A stretch of DNA of 64,000 nucleotides from Campylobacter concisus. Lineage in GTDB: Bacteria > Campylobacterota > Campylobacteria > Campylobacterales > Campylobacteraceae. Position 1 is the stretch's first letter. Every line of letters begins with the position of its first letter. Below, in pieces: positions 1-11,199 of this stretch. The stretch spans positions 1,798,001 to 1,862,000 of the forward strand of contig NZ_CP060705.1 in assembly GCF_003048835.2 (NCBI RefSeq), read 5' to 3'. The position numbers and the translations under genes were made by a program. The notes beneath the pieces are model-generated. The model worked only from the letters and a program-made list of their open reading frames with translations. It had not been told where the DNA came from and made no database searches.

Positions 1-306
1 TGCGTTGGCGTGATCTTGCTTTATATTTACGCGGCCGTAGTTAAGCCGGTTTTATTTACTAGAGCCATTTACTCAAACATCGATGTTGAGCGCGAACAAG
101 AGATCGTTATATATGATGATGAGGTCTTGTTTGTCACAGCGACAAGTACGGTTCATTTTTCGTTTAGTGCATTTCTTGGTACTTGCGAAACTGATGATTT
201 TCTAGCTTTGATCTTAAAAGAAGGCAGCTTCTTGCAGATCCCAAAAGAGTCACTAAATGAAAAAGCGCAAGAAATTTTGGAATTTCTAAAAGAAAAGATA
301 GGCTGA
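1..306 (+). CDS. YcxB-like hypothetical protein, C-terminal part
   Basis: The reading frame is already open at the first base of the window, so this is the 3' end of a gene that starts upstream; the GTG at 10 is probably internal. The visible 100 or so residues start with a hydrophobic stretch (end of a membrane segment) and continue as a small beta-rich domain with the pattern DDEVLFVTATSTVHFSFSAF, a hydrophobic strand and a final amphipathic helix ending EILEFLKEKIG. This order resembles the C-terminal domain of YcxB-like membrane proteins, whose function is not established. Moderately sure that it is a real gene, less sure of the family. Confidence 0.6.
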   Translation, partial: CVGVILLYIYAAVVKPVLFTRAIYSNIDVEREQEIVIYDDEVLFVTATSTVHFSFSAFLGTCETDDFLALILKEGSFLQIPKESLNEKAQEILEFLKEKIG

Positions 307-383
307 ATTTAGTGAAATATTTTTGGATGTTTTGAATTAAAAACCATACAAATTTACCATGCCAGCAAATTTGTTGGCTGTAT

Positions 384-1193
384 TCAAACAAAATTCTCTA
401 AAAACATAGATATTATTGCTTTAGCGATACCAAACATCAATCTTTCAGCGATAAATTTTAATATTAAAATAATTAATTGACGTCTAAAAAGATATCTAAA
501 TACTATTTTGTTGATAGCTGGCTTTAGATCAGCACCAATAAACACATCTTTTGGAGTTGTGCCTGCATCCCAAATGTTTTGAAGTAGTTGAGATAAGATA
601 GTTTCAGTTAGTGCTGCTGGAGTGCCTTTCCAATCGCCTGAGCTATCAAATGCTACAACATTGCCACGCTTACCACTTGCAAATGCAGCCGCACCTTTAG
701 CCAAGAAATAAAATAAGCCTGCCATTTCGCCAGCTGTTGCGTCAGTTCTAACGCTCGGTGCTTTAAACACGCTCTTTTTAACATCAGCATCACGACCAAG
801 ACCAAAAATAGCATACTCCATATCTAGCTTATGCTCTTTTGCTCTTTTAGCTGTCTCACGCTCTAGCTCTTTACCGCCATAAGTTGCCACTGCTTGCATA
901 CTTCTTGAAACGCTAACGTTTGAAGTAAAAATTTGCACTGCGTTTGAGGTTTTTTGCACGCTTGATTTGATCTGATCGTCAAAGTCAGAAATCTCTAGCT
1001 GTGCGTTTTTCTTTGGCGCAGCTAAGCTGTCAGTTAGCCAGGAGTGCTCTATGCCTTTAACACTTGAAGTGCCAATAAGTTTAAGTATAGGCGTCTCGTC
1101 AGCACCTATTAAAATTATTTTGTCATATACCGAAGGCTTTAGCCCTTCTCTTTTTGTTGCTGGGGCTTGAAACCCAGTTGTAGTTATTGCCAT
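384..1193 (-). CDS. SU10/DUF5309-type phage major capsid protein, probably decaying remnant
   Basis: The N-terminal 210 residues read like the capsid proteins of the SU10/DUF5309 family: MAITTTGFQAPATKREGL, then a segment ending in IEHSWLTDSLAAP, followed by a helical region with a run of SNAVQIFTSNVSVSRSMQAV. The ATG at 1193 is chosen because AAGGAG lies 7 bases upstream; an in-frame ATG at 1214 lacks such a site. After about residue 217 (DLKPAINKIV) the frame continues for only about 50 residues of low-complexity, Ile/Leu-rich sequence that does not look like the normal family C terminus, so a deletion or decay there is likely. No portal, terminase, protease or tail genes are present nearby: it is an orphan, consistent with a prophage relic beside the rRNA operon. 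Confidence 0.65.
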   Translation of the reverse strand: MAITTTGFQAPATKREGLKPSVYDKIILIGADETPILKLIGTSSVKGIEHSWLTDSLAAPKKNAQLEISDFDDQIKSSVQKTSNAVQIFTSNVSVSRSMQAVATYGGKELERETAKRAKEHKLDMEYAIFGLGRDADVKKSVFKAPSVRTDATAGEMAGLFYFLAKGAAAFASGKRGNVVAFDSSGDWKGTPAALTETILSQLLQNIWDAGTTPKDVFIGADLKPAINKIVFRYLFRRQLIILILKFIAERLMFGIAKAIISMFLENFV

Positions 1194-1303
1194 TTCTTTG
1201 CTCCTTTTATGCAATTTAATGGCAATTTATCATTAACGGCTGTGCCAAATCTACCCAATTTTGGCAAAGTTAGAATATTTTTTGTTTTTTTGAAAAGAGA
1301 GTA

Positions 1304-1325
1304 AGCCCTAAATATAGGGCTTTTT
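1304..1325 (+). terminator. Rho-independent terminator-like hairpin
   Basis: AGCCCTA (1304-1310), loop AATA, TAGGGCT (1315-1321), then TTTT. The T-run is on the plus strand, although no plus-strand gene directly precedes it; the minus-strand fragment at 1324-1533 ends right beside it. Confidence 0.5.
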
Positions 1326-1533
1326 AATTATTATTGGAGTTTTTAGTAGATATATGGCTAATTTTTACACCTTGACTAATTTTATTTTTAGTTAGTCTAT
1401 TTACCGCTTTAGCTTTTACTCCGTCGCTTATGTCTTTGTTTAATAAGACTTTCTTAACTAAGCCTACTACTTTATTACTACTATTGTCTATCGCATCAAG
1501 TAGCTTAAGCTTTGGGTTTTCAAACTTCGCAAC
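1324..1533 (-). pseudogene. 5'-truncated hypothetical reading frame (69 codons)
   Basis: On the minus strand a frame is open from 1533 to a TAA at 1324-1326. It encodes a Lys/Val/Asn-rich polypeptide with protein-like composition (pieces: KFENPKLKLLDAIDNSSNK, VVGLVKKVLLNKDISDGVKA, KAVNRLTKNKISQGVKIS). There is no in-frame ATG, GTG or TTG at its head: an in-frame TGA lies just upstream, and an ATG at 1537 is one base out of frame (ATG-A-GTTGCGAAG). A one-base insertion after the start codon, or loss of the 5' end, would explain this. It sits between the capsid remnant and the 5S gene, so it may be another prophage scrap. Family not recognised. Confidence 0.35.
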
Positions 1534-1723
1534 TCATTTAAAAAATAATAAAAACATTGTTAAAATTCCAAAAAAAATTATATCAAATTTTATCAAGACA
1601 TATACATTGGGGCTTTAATATAAAAAAATTAATCATTCATAACACTTATTTTGTACTTAGACAGAAAGTAACACTAATAAAAACTAGGATTAAAAATATA
1701 AGAACTAAGCAGACAAACAACAA

Positions 1724-1843
1724 AGCCCGCAACGACCTACTTTTCCAACATCCCAGTAAGGGAGAGTATCATCAGCCAGGACGAGCTTAGCTTCTTGGTT
1801 CGAGATGGAGCAAGGCGTTTCCTCGTCTGTATAGTCACGGGCA
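1724..1843 (-). rRNA. rrf: 5S ribosomal RNA
   Basis: The minus strand reads TGCCCGTGACTATACAGACG at the 5' end and ends GGTCGTTGCGGGC, so both halves of the terminal stem (GCCCG/CGGGC) are present, with the usual length of about 120 nt. It is last in the rRNA operon, about 130 bases after the 23S 3' end. End points are estimated to within a few bases. Confidence 0.93.
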
Positions 1844-1845
1844 GT

Positions 1846-1884
1846 GTTAAATAAAAGATATATTATATAAATCTCTTATTTAAC
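1846..1884 (-). other. Hairpin in the 23S-5S spacer
   Basis: GTTAAATAAAAGAT (1846-1859) and ATCTCTTATTTAAC (1871-1884) form a 14-bp stem with one mismatch directly upstream of 5S in transcript order. By position it is a likely RNase processing structure for the 5S precursor. Confidence 0.5.
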
Positions 1885-1951
1885 ACTACTAAATAAAGTT
1901 AAAAGTCATAAACAAAGTTTTATAAAAACATATCTTATTAAGTTTTTACCC

Positions 1952-1969
1952 TTAACAAGGAAGTGATGC
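1952..1969 (-). other. 23S rRNA processing stem, 3' arm
   Basis: TTAACAAGGAAGTGATGC is the exact reverse complement of 4906-4923, just outside the other end of the 23S gene. The two arms would form an 18-bp perfect duplex bringing both ends of 23S together, the expected RNase III substrate. Confidence 0.75.
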
Positions 1970-1974
1970 TTATT

Positions 1975-4884
<2,910 letters not shown>

Positions 4885-4905
4885 TATATTAGATTATTCT
4901 AATTC

Positions 4906-4923
4906 GCATCACTTCCTTGTTAA
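4906..4923 (-). other. 23S rRNA processing stem, 5' arm
   Basis: GCATCACTTCCTTGTTAA, perfect inverted partner of 1952-1969. It lies about 22 bases upstream of the 23S 5' end in transcript order. Confidence 0.75.
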
Positions 4924-5121
4924 AGATAACTTTATGTTACTACATTTAAATTCTAGCTCTCAAGACGGAAAGCATTGACTACTATTTAGATAAGTTTTAA
5001 ATCCTAAATAGATTGTGATGTCAAACTTTTGCATTAAATGCAAAGAGAATAGAAATTTAAATCTTTAACAAGTCCTGTAAAATTGTTTTTAAAACTTGCT
5101 TGTGACTATTAACAATATTAA

Positions 5122-5132
5122 TTAAAAGAACA
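5122..5132 (-). promoter_or_regulatory. boxA-like antitermination element in the 16S-23S spacer
   Basis: The minus strand reads TGTTCTTTTAA followed by ATTGTTAA a few bases on. The same 11-mer and the following ATTGTTAA occur in the leader upstream of 16S (7329-7339). In E. coli rrn operons boxA (TGCTCTTTAACA) likewise occurs once in the leader and once in the 16S-23S spacer and loads Nus factors. Assignment rests on sequence likeness and on the matching position of the two copies. Confidence 0.5.
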
Positions 5133-5145
5133 TTTAGACTTCGCA

Positions 5146-5227
5146 GACTAGCAAGCTAGTCTTTACGACCAAAGAGTTACACCCTTTGGAAACCCCTAAA
5201 GCACAAAGTTACTTTCGACAACTTTGT
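5146..5227 (-). other. Three consecutive hairpins in the 16S-23S spacer
   Basis: Stems: GACTAG/CTAGTC (5146-5151/5156-5161), CCAAAG/CTTTGG (5169-5174/5184-5189) and ACAAAGTT/AACTTTGT (5203-5210/5220-5227). They lie between tRNA-Ala and the spacer boxA. They may be RNA-processing structures. Confidence 0.45.
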
Positions 5228-5314
5228 CATCAATAAAGATTAAGTACGCTTAAAAGTCTAAAGTAAATGTTTCTAAAAACACTTAATATAGACTTTTTCT
5301 GTTAAACTATTTTA

Positions 5315-5390
5315 TGGTGGAGAATAGCGGGATCGAACCGCTGACCTCCTGCGTGCAAAGCAGGCGCTCTCCCAGCTGAGCTAATTCCCC
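5315..5390 (-). tRNA. tRNA-Ala (anticodon TGC)
   Basis: 76 nt with encoded CCA. 5' GGGGAAT pairs with ATTCTCC at the 3' end; anticodon loop CTTTGCACG contains TGC; T-loop GTTCGATCC. It sits in the rRNA spacer next to tRNA-Ile, as in most bacteria. Confidence 0.96.
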
Positions 5391-5402
5391 AATTAAATTC
5401 TC

Positions 5403-5479
5403 TGGTGGGCCTAACAAGACTTGAACTTGTGACCTCACCCTTATCAGGGGTGCACTCTAACCAGCTGAGCTATAGGCCC
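5403..5479 (-). tRNA. tRNA-Ile (anticodon GAT)
   Basis: 77 nt with encoded CCA. 5' GGGCCTA pairs with TAGGCCC; anticodon loop CTGATAAG contains GAT; T-loop GTTCAAGTC. First tRNA after 16S in the transcript. Confidence 0.96.
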
Positions 5480-5504
5480 CTATAGGTCTATCAATCTTTC
5501 AAAA

Positions 5505-5523
5505 CTAAACAAGGATGATTGAG
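5505..5523 (-). other. 16S rRNA processing stem, 3' arm
   Basis: Plus-strand CTAAACAAGGATGATTGAG can pair with leader sequence at 7272-7292 (CTCAATCGATCACTTGTTTAG), giving two stretches of continuous pairing around small bulges. The arms lie just outside the two ends of 16S, the expected RNase III stem. Confidence 0.6.
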
Positions 5524-5572
5524 AATATCTTTCTTATAGATATCTTGTGAGAGAATATCTATATGTACTCTA

Positions 5573-7082
<1,510 letters not shown>

Positions 7083-7271
7083 TTAACCTTCTTTAGCGTA
7101 AAGCAGAGCTTTACTAAGAAGCAACACTAAAGACTAGGATTGCTAATGCAATCTAGTAATAATGTTTTTACTAAAATTGCTTTTTAGTATTTATTATGAA
7201 GTTTTTAATCAAAAAAACTTTTAGTTTTTATATTAGTTTGTCTAATCTATTATTTAATCATAATAGACTGG

Positions 7272-7292
7272 CTCAATCGATCACTTGTTTAG
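7272..7292 (-). other. 16S rRNA processing stem, 5' arm
   Basis: Leader partner of 5505-5523; see there. It lies about 190 bases upstream of the 16S 5' end. Confidence 0.6.
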
Positions 7293-7328
7293 ATTTCAAA
7301 GATTGACTAATAGTTTAACAATTGTAAG

Positions 7329-7339
7329 TTAAAAGAACA
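7329..7339 (-). promoter_or_regulatory. boxA-like antitermination element in the rrn leader
   Basis: The minus strand reads TGTTCTTTTAAC then ATTGTTAA, matching the spacer copy at 5122-5132. It lies between the putative promoter and the 16S processing stem, the place where a leader boxA is expected. Confidence 0.5.
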
Positions 7340-7395
7340 ACGATAAGAAAAAGGCTTTATTAACGTTGAAGTTAAAGGTGGTTTCTCGTTTCGTG

Positions 7396-7425
7396 AGCTG
7401 GAATTATATATGAGGGATGCTTAAA
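7396..7425 (-). promoter_or_regulatory. Probable rRNA operon promoter
   Basis: Perfect -10 TATAAT on the minus strand (7408 to 7403), with TTTAAG (7425 to 7420) 11 bases further upstream and AT-rich flanks. Campylobacter sigma-70 promoters have a strong -10 and poorly conserved upstream elements, so this fits. The start point would be near 7396, giving a leader of about 310 nt before 16S. Confidence 0.5.
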
Positions 7426-7483
7426 GATAGTTGAAATAATTGCAAAATATTTTATAAAATCAAAATTTTTTAGACATAAATTT

Positions 7484-7500
7484 GGAGAGTTCTGCTCTCC
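7484..7500 (-). terminator. Hairpin after ridA
   Basis: GGAGAG (7484-7489), loop TTCTG, CTCTCC (7495-7500), about 50 bases past the ridA stop. No clear T-run follows, so it is a weak candidate. Confidence 0.3.
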
Positions 7501-7548
7501 ATCTTATAAAGATTAATTATATGTGATATAACTTTTTCACGATATGTG

Positions 7549-7923
7549 TCAGCAAGCTGCGATAACCTCAATTTCTACGAGTGCATCTTTTGGCAAAGTC
7601 TTCACAGCTACCGTGCTTCTAGCTGGATATGGCTCTTTGAAAAATTTAGCGTATGTGACATTTACCTTGGCAAAATCTGCCATATCTGCTAAAAAGATCG
7701 TAGTCTTTACAACATTATCAAAACTAAGTCCAGCCTCAGCCAAAATGTTTTGCAAATTTGTAAGTGACTGATGCGCTTGAGCCTCTACGCTACTACCTGC
7801 AAACTCGCCCTCTGGTGTGACGCCAAGCTGACCTGAGATAAATAAAAATCCATTCGCGCTAATCGCCTGAGAGTATGGTCCGATCGCTTGTGGAGCGTTT
7901 TTTGTTGAAATTTGTTTTTTCAT
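7549..7923 (-). CDS. ridA: RidA family reactive intermediate deaminase
   Basis: 124 residues, the normal RidA length. RidA (YjgF/YER057c/UK114) forms a cytosolic trimer that hydrolyses enamine/imine intermediates released by PLP enzymes and so protects other PLP enzymes. Visible family features: the N-terminal APQAIGPYSQAI block, FISGQLG, the LTNLQNILAEAG helix, and the active-site block PARSTVAVKTLPKDALVEIE with the conserved Arg (about residue 102) and Glu (about 118). The start at 7923 follows AAAGGAG; an in-frame ATG at 7983 adds 20 residues that do not belong to the family. Stand-alone gene, read towards the rrn operon. Confidence 0.92.
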   Translation of the reverse strand: MKKQISTKNAPQAIGPYSQAISANGFLFISGQLGVTPEGEFAGSSVEAQAHQSLTNLQNILAEAGLSFDNVVKTTIFLADMADFAKVNVTYAKFFKEPYPARSTVAVKTLPKDALVEIEVIAAC

Positions 7924-8018
7924 ATCTTCTCCTTTAAATTTTGGCAAAATCCTACTATAAATTTCTAAATTTTTAGGCACCAAAGGCTATAATGAGCAAA
8001 AATTTCAAAAGGACAAAG

Positions 8019-8492
8019 ATGCAAATAACCCTTGCACCAAACGAATTTTTAGATGACTACGTGCTTGGCGCTCAGCTTGCCAAAAACGCCGGCATCTCAT
8101 CAAACGCCTATCTCTTTTGGAAAAATGCGATCAGCGCTAAATTTGAAAACTCACGCATCGTTTTTCTTAGAAAAAAGAGCGTCCCAGAGAAATTTAAAAG
8201 CGCACTAGAGACTTGCACGCCATTAAATGGTCTTGTGCCAACTGGCGTCTTTTGTTCATTTACCTCGCTTGCTCCCTCACACCTTGTGGCAAAAAATGGC
8301 TCTAAAATTTATGAGCTTTTTGAATTTCATGAAATTTGCGGTATCAAATTTTTAAATTTAAAGAAATTTTATGATGATTTAAAGCTTAACTACTCGTATA
8401 GGATTTACATCGAAAAGTGCAAATTTTTCTCGCCAGCACCCTTTGAAAAGCGCATAAAACTAACTGATACTATGTGTCTTGGCTACTACTAG
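8019..8492 (+). CDS. Conserved hypothetical protein (157 aa)
   Basis: Not recognised beyond being a plausible Campylobacter protein. The ATG at 8019 (MQITLAPNEFLDD) has AAAGGA 7 bases upstream and is preferred to an in-frame ATG at 7992. No signal peptide or membrane segment; the composition is Phe/Lys-rich with several short hydrophobic strands and ends TDTMCLGYY. It starts about 95 bases from the divergent ridA start, and its last 23 bases overlap the 3' end of the opposing gene at 8470-9009. Probably cytosolic; function unknown. Confidence 0.6.
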   Translation: MQITLAPNEFLDDYVLGAQLAKNAGISSNAYLFWKNAISAKFENSRIVFLRKKSVPEKFKSALETCTPLNGLVPTGVFCSFTSLAPSHLVAKNGSKIYELFEFHEICGIKFLNLKKFYDDLKLNYSYRIYIEKCKFFSPAPFEKRIKLTDTMCLGYY

Positions 8493-9009
8493 CCACCTCG
8501 TAAACGATCAGCGCCTCGGTTTTGTAGCCCCCTATCCTATCTTTATATAGCAAAATTTCGTCGTTTTCTCTTTTGGCGTAAATTTTAATGTGAGCGGAGT
8601 TTGTGCTCTCATCGTAGTCTTCATATATAAATTTAAACTCTTCGCTACTCAGCGTGATAAACTGCAGCGCCTGAAACGAAACAGCAAAGACCAACTCCTC
8701 GCTAATGCCACTTCTTCTAAATTTATCAGCTAATTTCACAACAAATGACCCCACGTCGCTAAAATACTCTTCAGGGCTCTCATACTCGCTTTCAAAGACC
8801 ACTATCTCATTTAGCGACCACTCATTTTGCGTCTTATTTTCTTCAAATTTCTGCCTTTTTCTTATGGCAGCTTTTAAAAATATCCCTTGTGGTTTTGAGA
8901 TAAAGCCCTTGTTCAGAATTTGCTTTAGCTTTAAATTTCTAATTTCACTTTTGGTGCTCGTAAAAAATTTAAGTAGTGGCTTTGCTTGATCGTTGCAAAA
9001 ACTTTTCAT
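8470..9009 (-). CDS. Conserved hypothetical protein (179 aa)
   Basis: Soluble, acidic C-terminal half (blocks such as SLNEIVVFESEYESPEEYF and EEFKFIYEDYDE), basic N-terminal half (LKAAIRKRQKFEENK). No signal peptide, membrane helix or motif that I recognise. The start ATG at 9009 has no good ribosome binding site, since a terminator-like hairpin (9022-9046) lies directly upstream; it may therefore be translated weakly or start elsewhere. It overlaps the convergent gene at 8019-8492 by 23 bases at the 3' end. Function unknown. Confidence 0.6.
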   Translation of the reverse strand: MKSFCNDQAKPLLKFFTSTKSEIRNLKLKQILNKGFISKPQGIFLKAAIRKRQKFEENKTQNEWSLNEIVVFESEYESPEEYFSDVGSFVVKLADKFRRSGISEELVFAVSFQALQFITLSSEEFKFIYEDYDESTNSAHIKIYAKRENDEILLYKDRIGGYKTEALIVYEVASSSQDT

Positions 9010-9021
9010 TTTGGGAGAAAT

Positions 9022-9046
9022 TCCGCTAGCTTAGGCTGCTAGCGGA
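9022..9046 (-). terminator. Hairpin terminator after the fumarase genes
   Basis: TCCGCTAGC (9022-9030), 7-base loop, GCTAGCGGA (9038-9046): a perfect 9-bp stem 7 bases past the beta-subunit stop, followed on the minus strand by AATTTCT. Probably ends the fumarase transcript. Confidence 0.55.
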
Positions 9047-9052
9047 TCAAAT

Positions 9053-9613
9053 TTATATTTTTTTATAAGGTGCTTGACCGACTTCGTAGAAGTTATTGCC
9101 CTCGCAGTCGATAGCGACTATCGCTGGGAAGTCCTCTACTGTGAGTCTTGCAACTGCCTCTGGTCCTAGCTCTGGATATGCCAAGACTTCGTATTTTTTG
9201 ATACTTTGGCTAATGACCGCTCCGATACCACCGATAGCGACCATATAAACACAGCATGATTTTTTCATAGCCTCGACTACGGCGTCGTTTCGGTAGCCTT
9301 TACCGATCATGCCATTTATACCAACTTCATTTATCATAGTTGGTGTGTATTTGTCCATTCTGCCGCTTGTTGTTGGGCCTGCTGCGCCGATAGCTTGGTT
9401 TGGCTTGGCTGGAGTTGGTCCGACGTAGTAGATAGTCTCGCCCTTTAGCTCAACTGGCAACTTCTCGCCACGTGCTAGAGCCTCTGTTAGCGCCTTGTGA
9501 GCGGCGTCACGAGCTGCGATAATAGTGCCTGAGATTAGGACATTGTCGCCTGCTTTTAGGCTTTTTACCACCTCTTTATCAAATGGTGCTGTTATTCTTT
9601 TAACTTCTGACAT
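9053..9613 (-). CDS. Fumarate hydratase class I, beta subunit (FumA C-terminal type)
   Basis: 186 residues. Together with the alpha subunit it makes the two-subunit, oxygen-sensitive [4Fe-4S] fumarase (or tartrate dehydratase relative) that interconverts fumarate and L-malate. Family blocks: KSLKAGDNVLISGTIIAARD at the N terminus, the substrate-binding GPTTSGRMDKYTP and GYRNDAVVEAMKKSCCVYM, then IGAVISQSIKKYEVLAYPEL and the C-terminal AIVAIDCEGNNFYEVG. ATG at 9613 behind AAGGAG. It is 9 bases downstream of the alpha gene, so both are co-transcribed. Fumarase in an organism with fumarate and N2O respiration serves the branched or complete citric acid cycle. Confidence 0.9.
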   Translation of the reverse strand: MSEVKRITAPFDKEVVKSLKAGDNVLISGTIIAARDAAHKALTEALARGEKLPVELKGETIYYVGPTPAKPNQAIGAAGPTTSGRMDKYTPTMINEVGINGMIGKGYRNDAVVEAMKKSCCVYMVAIGGIGAVISQSIKKYEVLAYPELGPEAVARLTVEDFPAIVAIDCEGNNFYEVGQAPYKKI

Positions 9614-9622
9614 GTTATCTCC

Positions 9623-10468
9623 TTAAAGCTCGGCGTCTGCGTGGCGTGCAGCGTGGCAGTTGATATTTATGGCTACTGGTAGGCCTGCGATGTGAGTTGG
9701 ATACCACTCGACATTTACTTTTATAGCAGTTGTATCGCCGCCAAGTCCTTGAGGACCGACGCCTGTTTGGCTAGCGAGCTCAAGAAGCTCATCTTCAAGT
9801 TTTGCATATCTTGCATCGGCGTTTTTGCTATCTACTGGACGAACTGCAGCTTGTTTAGCTAGAAGTGCTGCTTTATCCATAGTGCCACCTATGCCAACGC
9901 CTATCGTCATTGGAGGGCAAGCGTTTGGTCCAGCGTATTTTACAGCCTCTAAAAATACCTTTTTAACGCCCTCTATGCCATCAGCTGGCACAAGCATTTT
10001 TAGTATTGATTTGTTCTCACTACCAAAGCCCTTTGGAGCGACTTTTATCTTTAGCTTATCCCCTGGCACGATCCTAGTGTGGATGACCGCTGGGGTGTTG
10101 TTTGTAGTGTTTTTTCTCTCAAAAAGTGGCTCAGCAACGACTGACTTTCTAAGATAGCCCTCAGTGTAGCCCTTCGCAATGCCTTCATTTATCGCATCTT
10201 CGATGTATCCGCCCTCTATATGCACGTCCTGGCCGATCTCAACAAAGACAACAGTCATGCCCGTATCTTGGCAAATAGGCGCTACGCCCTCTTCTGCTAG
10301 CTTGGCATTTTGCAAAATTTTGCCCAAAATGTCTTTGCCAAGAGATGAGCTCTCAGTGGTTTGAGCTTTTGTAAAAGCAGCCTTTAGATCTGGCGTAACG
10401 ACGTAACAGGCTTGTTTGCAAAGCTTTGCAACAGTCTCTTTTATATCTTTTACGTTTACCGTTCTCAT
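9623..10468 (-). CDS. Fumarate hydratase class I, alpha subunit
   Basis: 281 residues, the usual size for a stand-alone alpha subunit. It carries the three cysteines that bind the [4Fe-4S] cluster: C66 in PICQDTGMT, C184 in NACPPMTIGVGIGGT and C271 in NINCHAARH. The cluster's free iron activates water for fumarate/malate interconversion. Start ATG at 10468 with AGGAGG 7 bases upstream. First gene of a two-gene operon with the beta subunit. A tartrate dehydratase identity (TtdA) cannot be excluded from sequence alone, but the context of a core-metabolism pair favours fumarase. Confidence 0.9.
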   Translation of the reverse strand: MRTVNVKDIKETVAKLCKQACYVVTPDLKAAFTKAQTTESSSLGKDILGKILQNAKLAEEGVAPICQDTGMTVVFVEIGQDVHIEGGYIEDAINEGIAKGYTEGYLRKSVVAEPLFERKNTTNNTPAVIHTRIVPGDKLKIKVAPKGFGSENKSILKMLVPADGIEGVKKVFLEAVKYAGPNACPPMTIGVGIGGTMDKAALLAKQAAVRPVDSKNADARYAKLEDELLELASQTGVGPQGLGGDTTAIKVNVEWYPTHIAGLPVAININCHAARHADAEL

Positions 10469-10625
10469 TTATCCTCCTCGTAAAAAACAATTTTTAATTA
10501 TATAAATTATATGTAAAATTTAAGATTAAATTATAATATTAAATTTAACCACCAACCTCGGTGTTTAAATACTCTTAAGCAACTTTGGATAAACTACAAC
10601 AAACTTAAATTTCAAAGGAAAAGTT

Positions 10626-11189
10626 ATGAATTCGTTAGTCATCGTGATACTTGTTATCGCAGTCATTTTTGTCTTTTTCATCAGCCTTTACAACTCACTT
10701 GTTGCAAAGCAAAACCAAGTAAAAAGCGTGGAGGCTGGCATCGACGCGCAGCTAAAAAGAAGATATGACCTCATACCAAATTTAGTAGCCACTGCAAAAG
10801 AGTACATGGTGCATGAAAAGGGCTTGCTAGAAAACATCACTGCCCTTAGAGAGAGTGCTAGAAGTGCATCAACAAATGAGGAGAAATTTGAGCTAAATAA
10901 CAAAATTTCAGGCTTGCTAAATGGCCTTAGAGTGAGCGTAGAAAACTATCCTGATCTAAAAGCAAATCAAAATTTACTTCACATCCAAAGCACACTAAAC
11001 GAGGTTGAAGAGCAAATTTCAGCCGCCAGACGCACCTACAACTCAGCTGTTGAAATTTACAATAACGCCACACAGATGTTTCCTTCAAACATCGTAGCTT
11101 CAATGTTTGGCTTTCACAAAGATGTATTTTTTGATATCCCTGAAAATGAAGCAGTTGCTCCAAACGTCGGTGATCTTTTTAAAAAATAA
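10626..11189 (+). CDS. lemA: LemA family protein
   Basis: 187 residues with one N-terminal membrane helix (about residues 4-22) and a long helical-bundle domain, the LemA fold, probably facing outwards. Family blocks: LYNSLVAKQNQVKSVEAGID, LKRRYDLIPNLVATAKEYM and the RRTYNSAVEIYNNATQMFPS segment. Start at 10626 behind AAAGGAAAAG. It leads a cluster: the DUF3137 gene follows after 10 bases and an Imm26-like gene 6 bases later. LemA proteins often neighbour TPM-domain or DUF3137 membrane proteins, but their biochemical role is unknown. Confidence 0.9.
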   Translation: MNSLVIVILVIAVIFVFFISLYNSLVAKQNQVKSVEAGIDAQLKRRYDLIPNLVATAKEYMVHEKGLLENITALRESARSASTNEEKFELNNKISGLLNGLRVSVENYPDLKANQNLLHIQSTLNEVEEQISAARRTYNSAVEIYNNATQMFPSNIVASMFGFHKDVFFDIPENEAVAPNVGDLFKK

Positions 11190-11199
11190 GGCATAAAAA

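Noticed and set aside
1430-1790. Two plus-strand frames of 62 and 77 codons before the 5S gene
   Set aside because: They run antisense to a better minus-strand frame (1324-1533) or into the 5S gene and consist of low-complexity Leu/Lys/Ile; no ribosome site.
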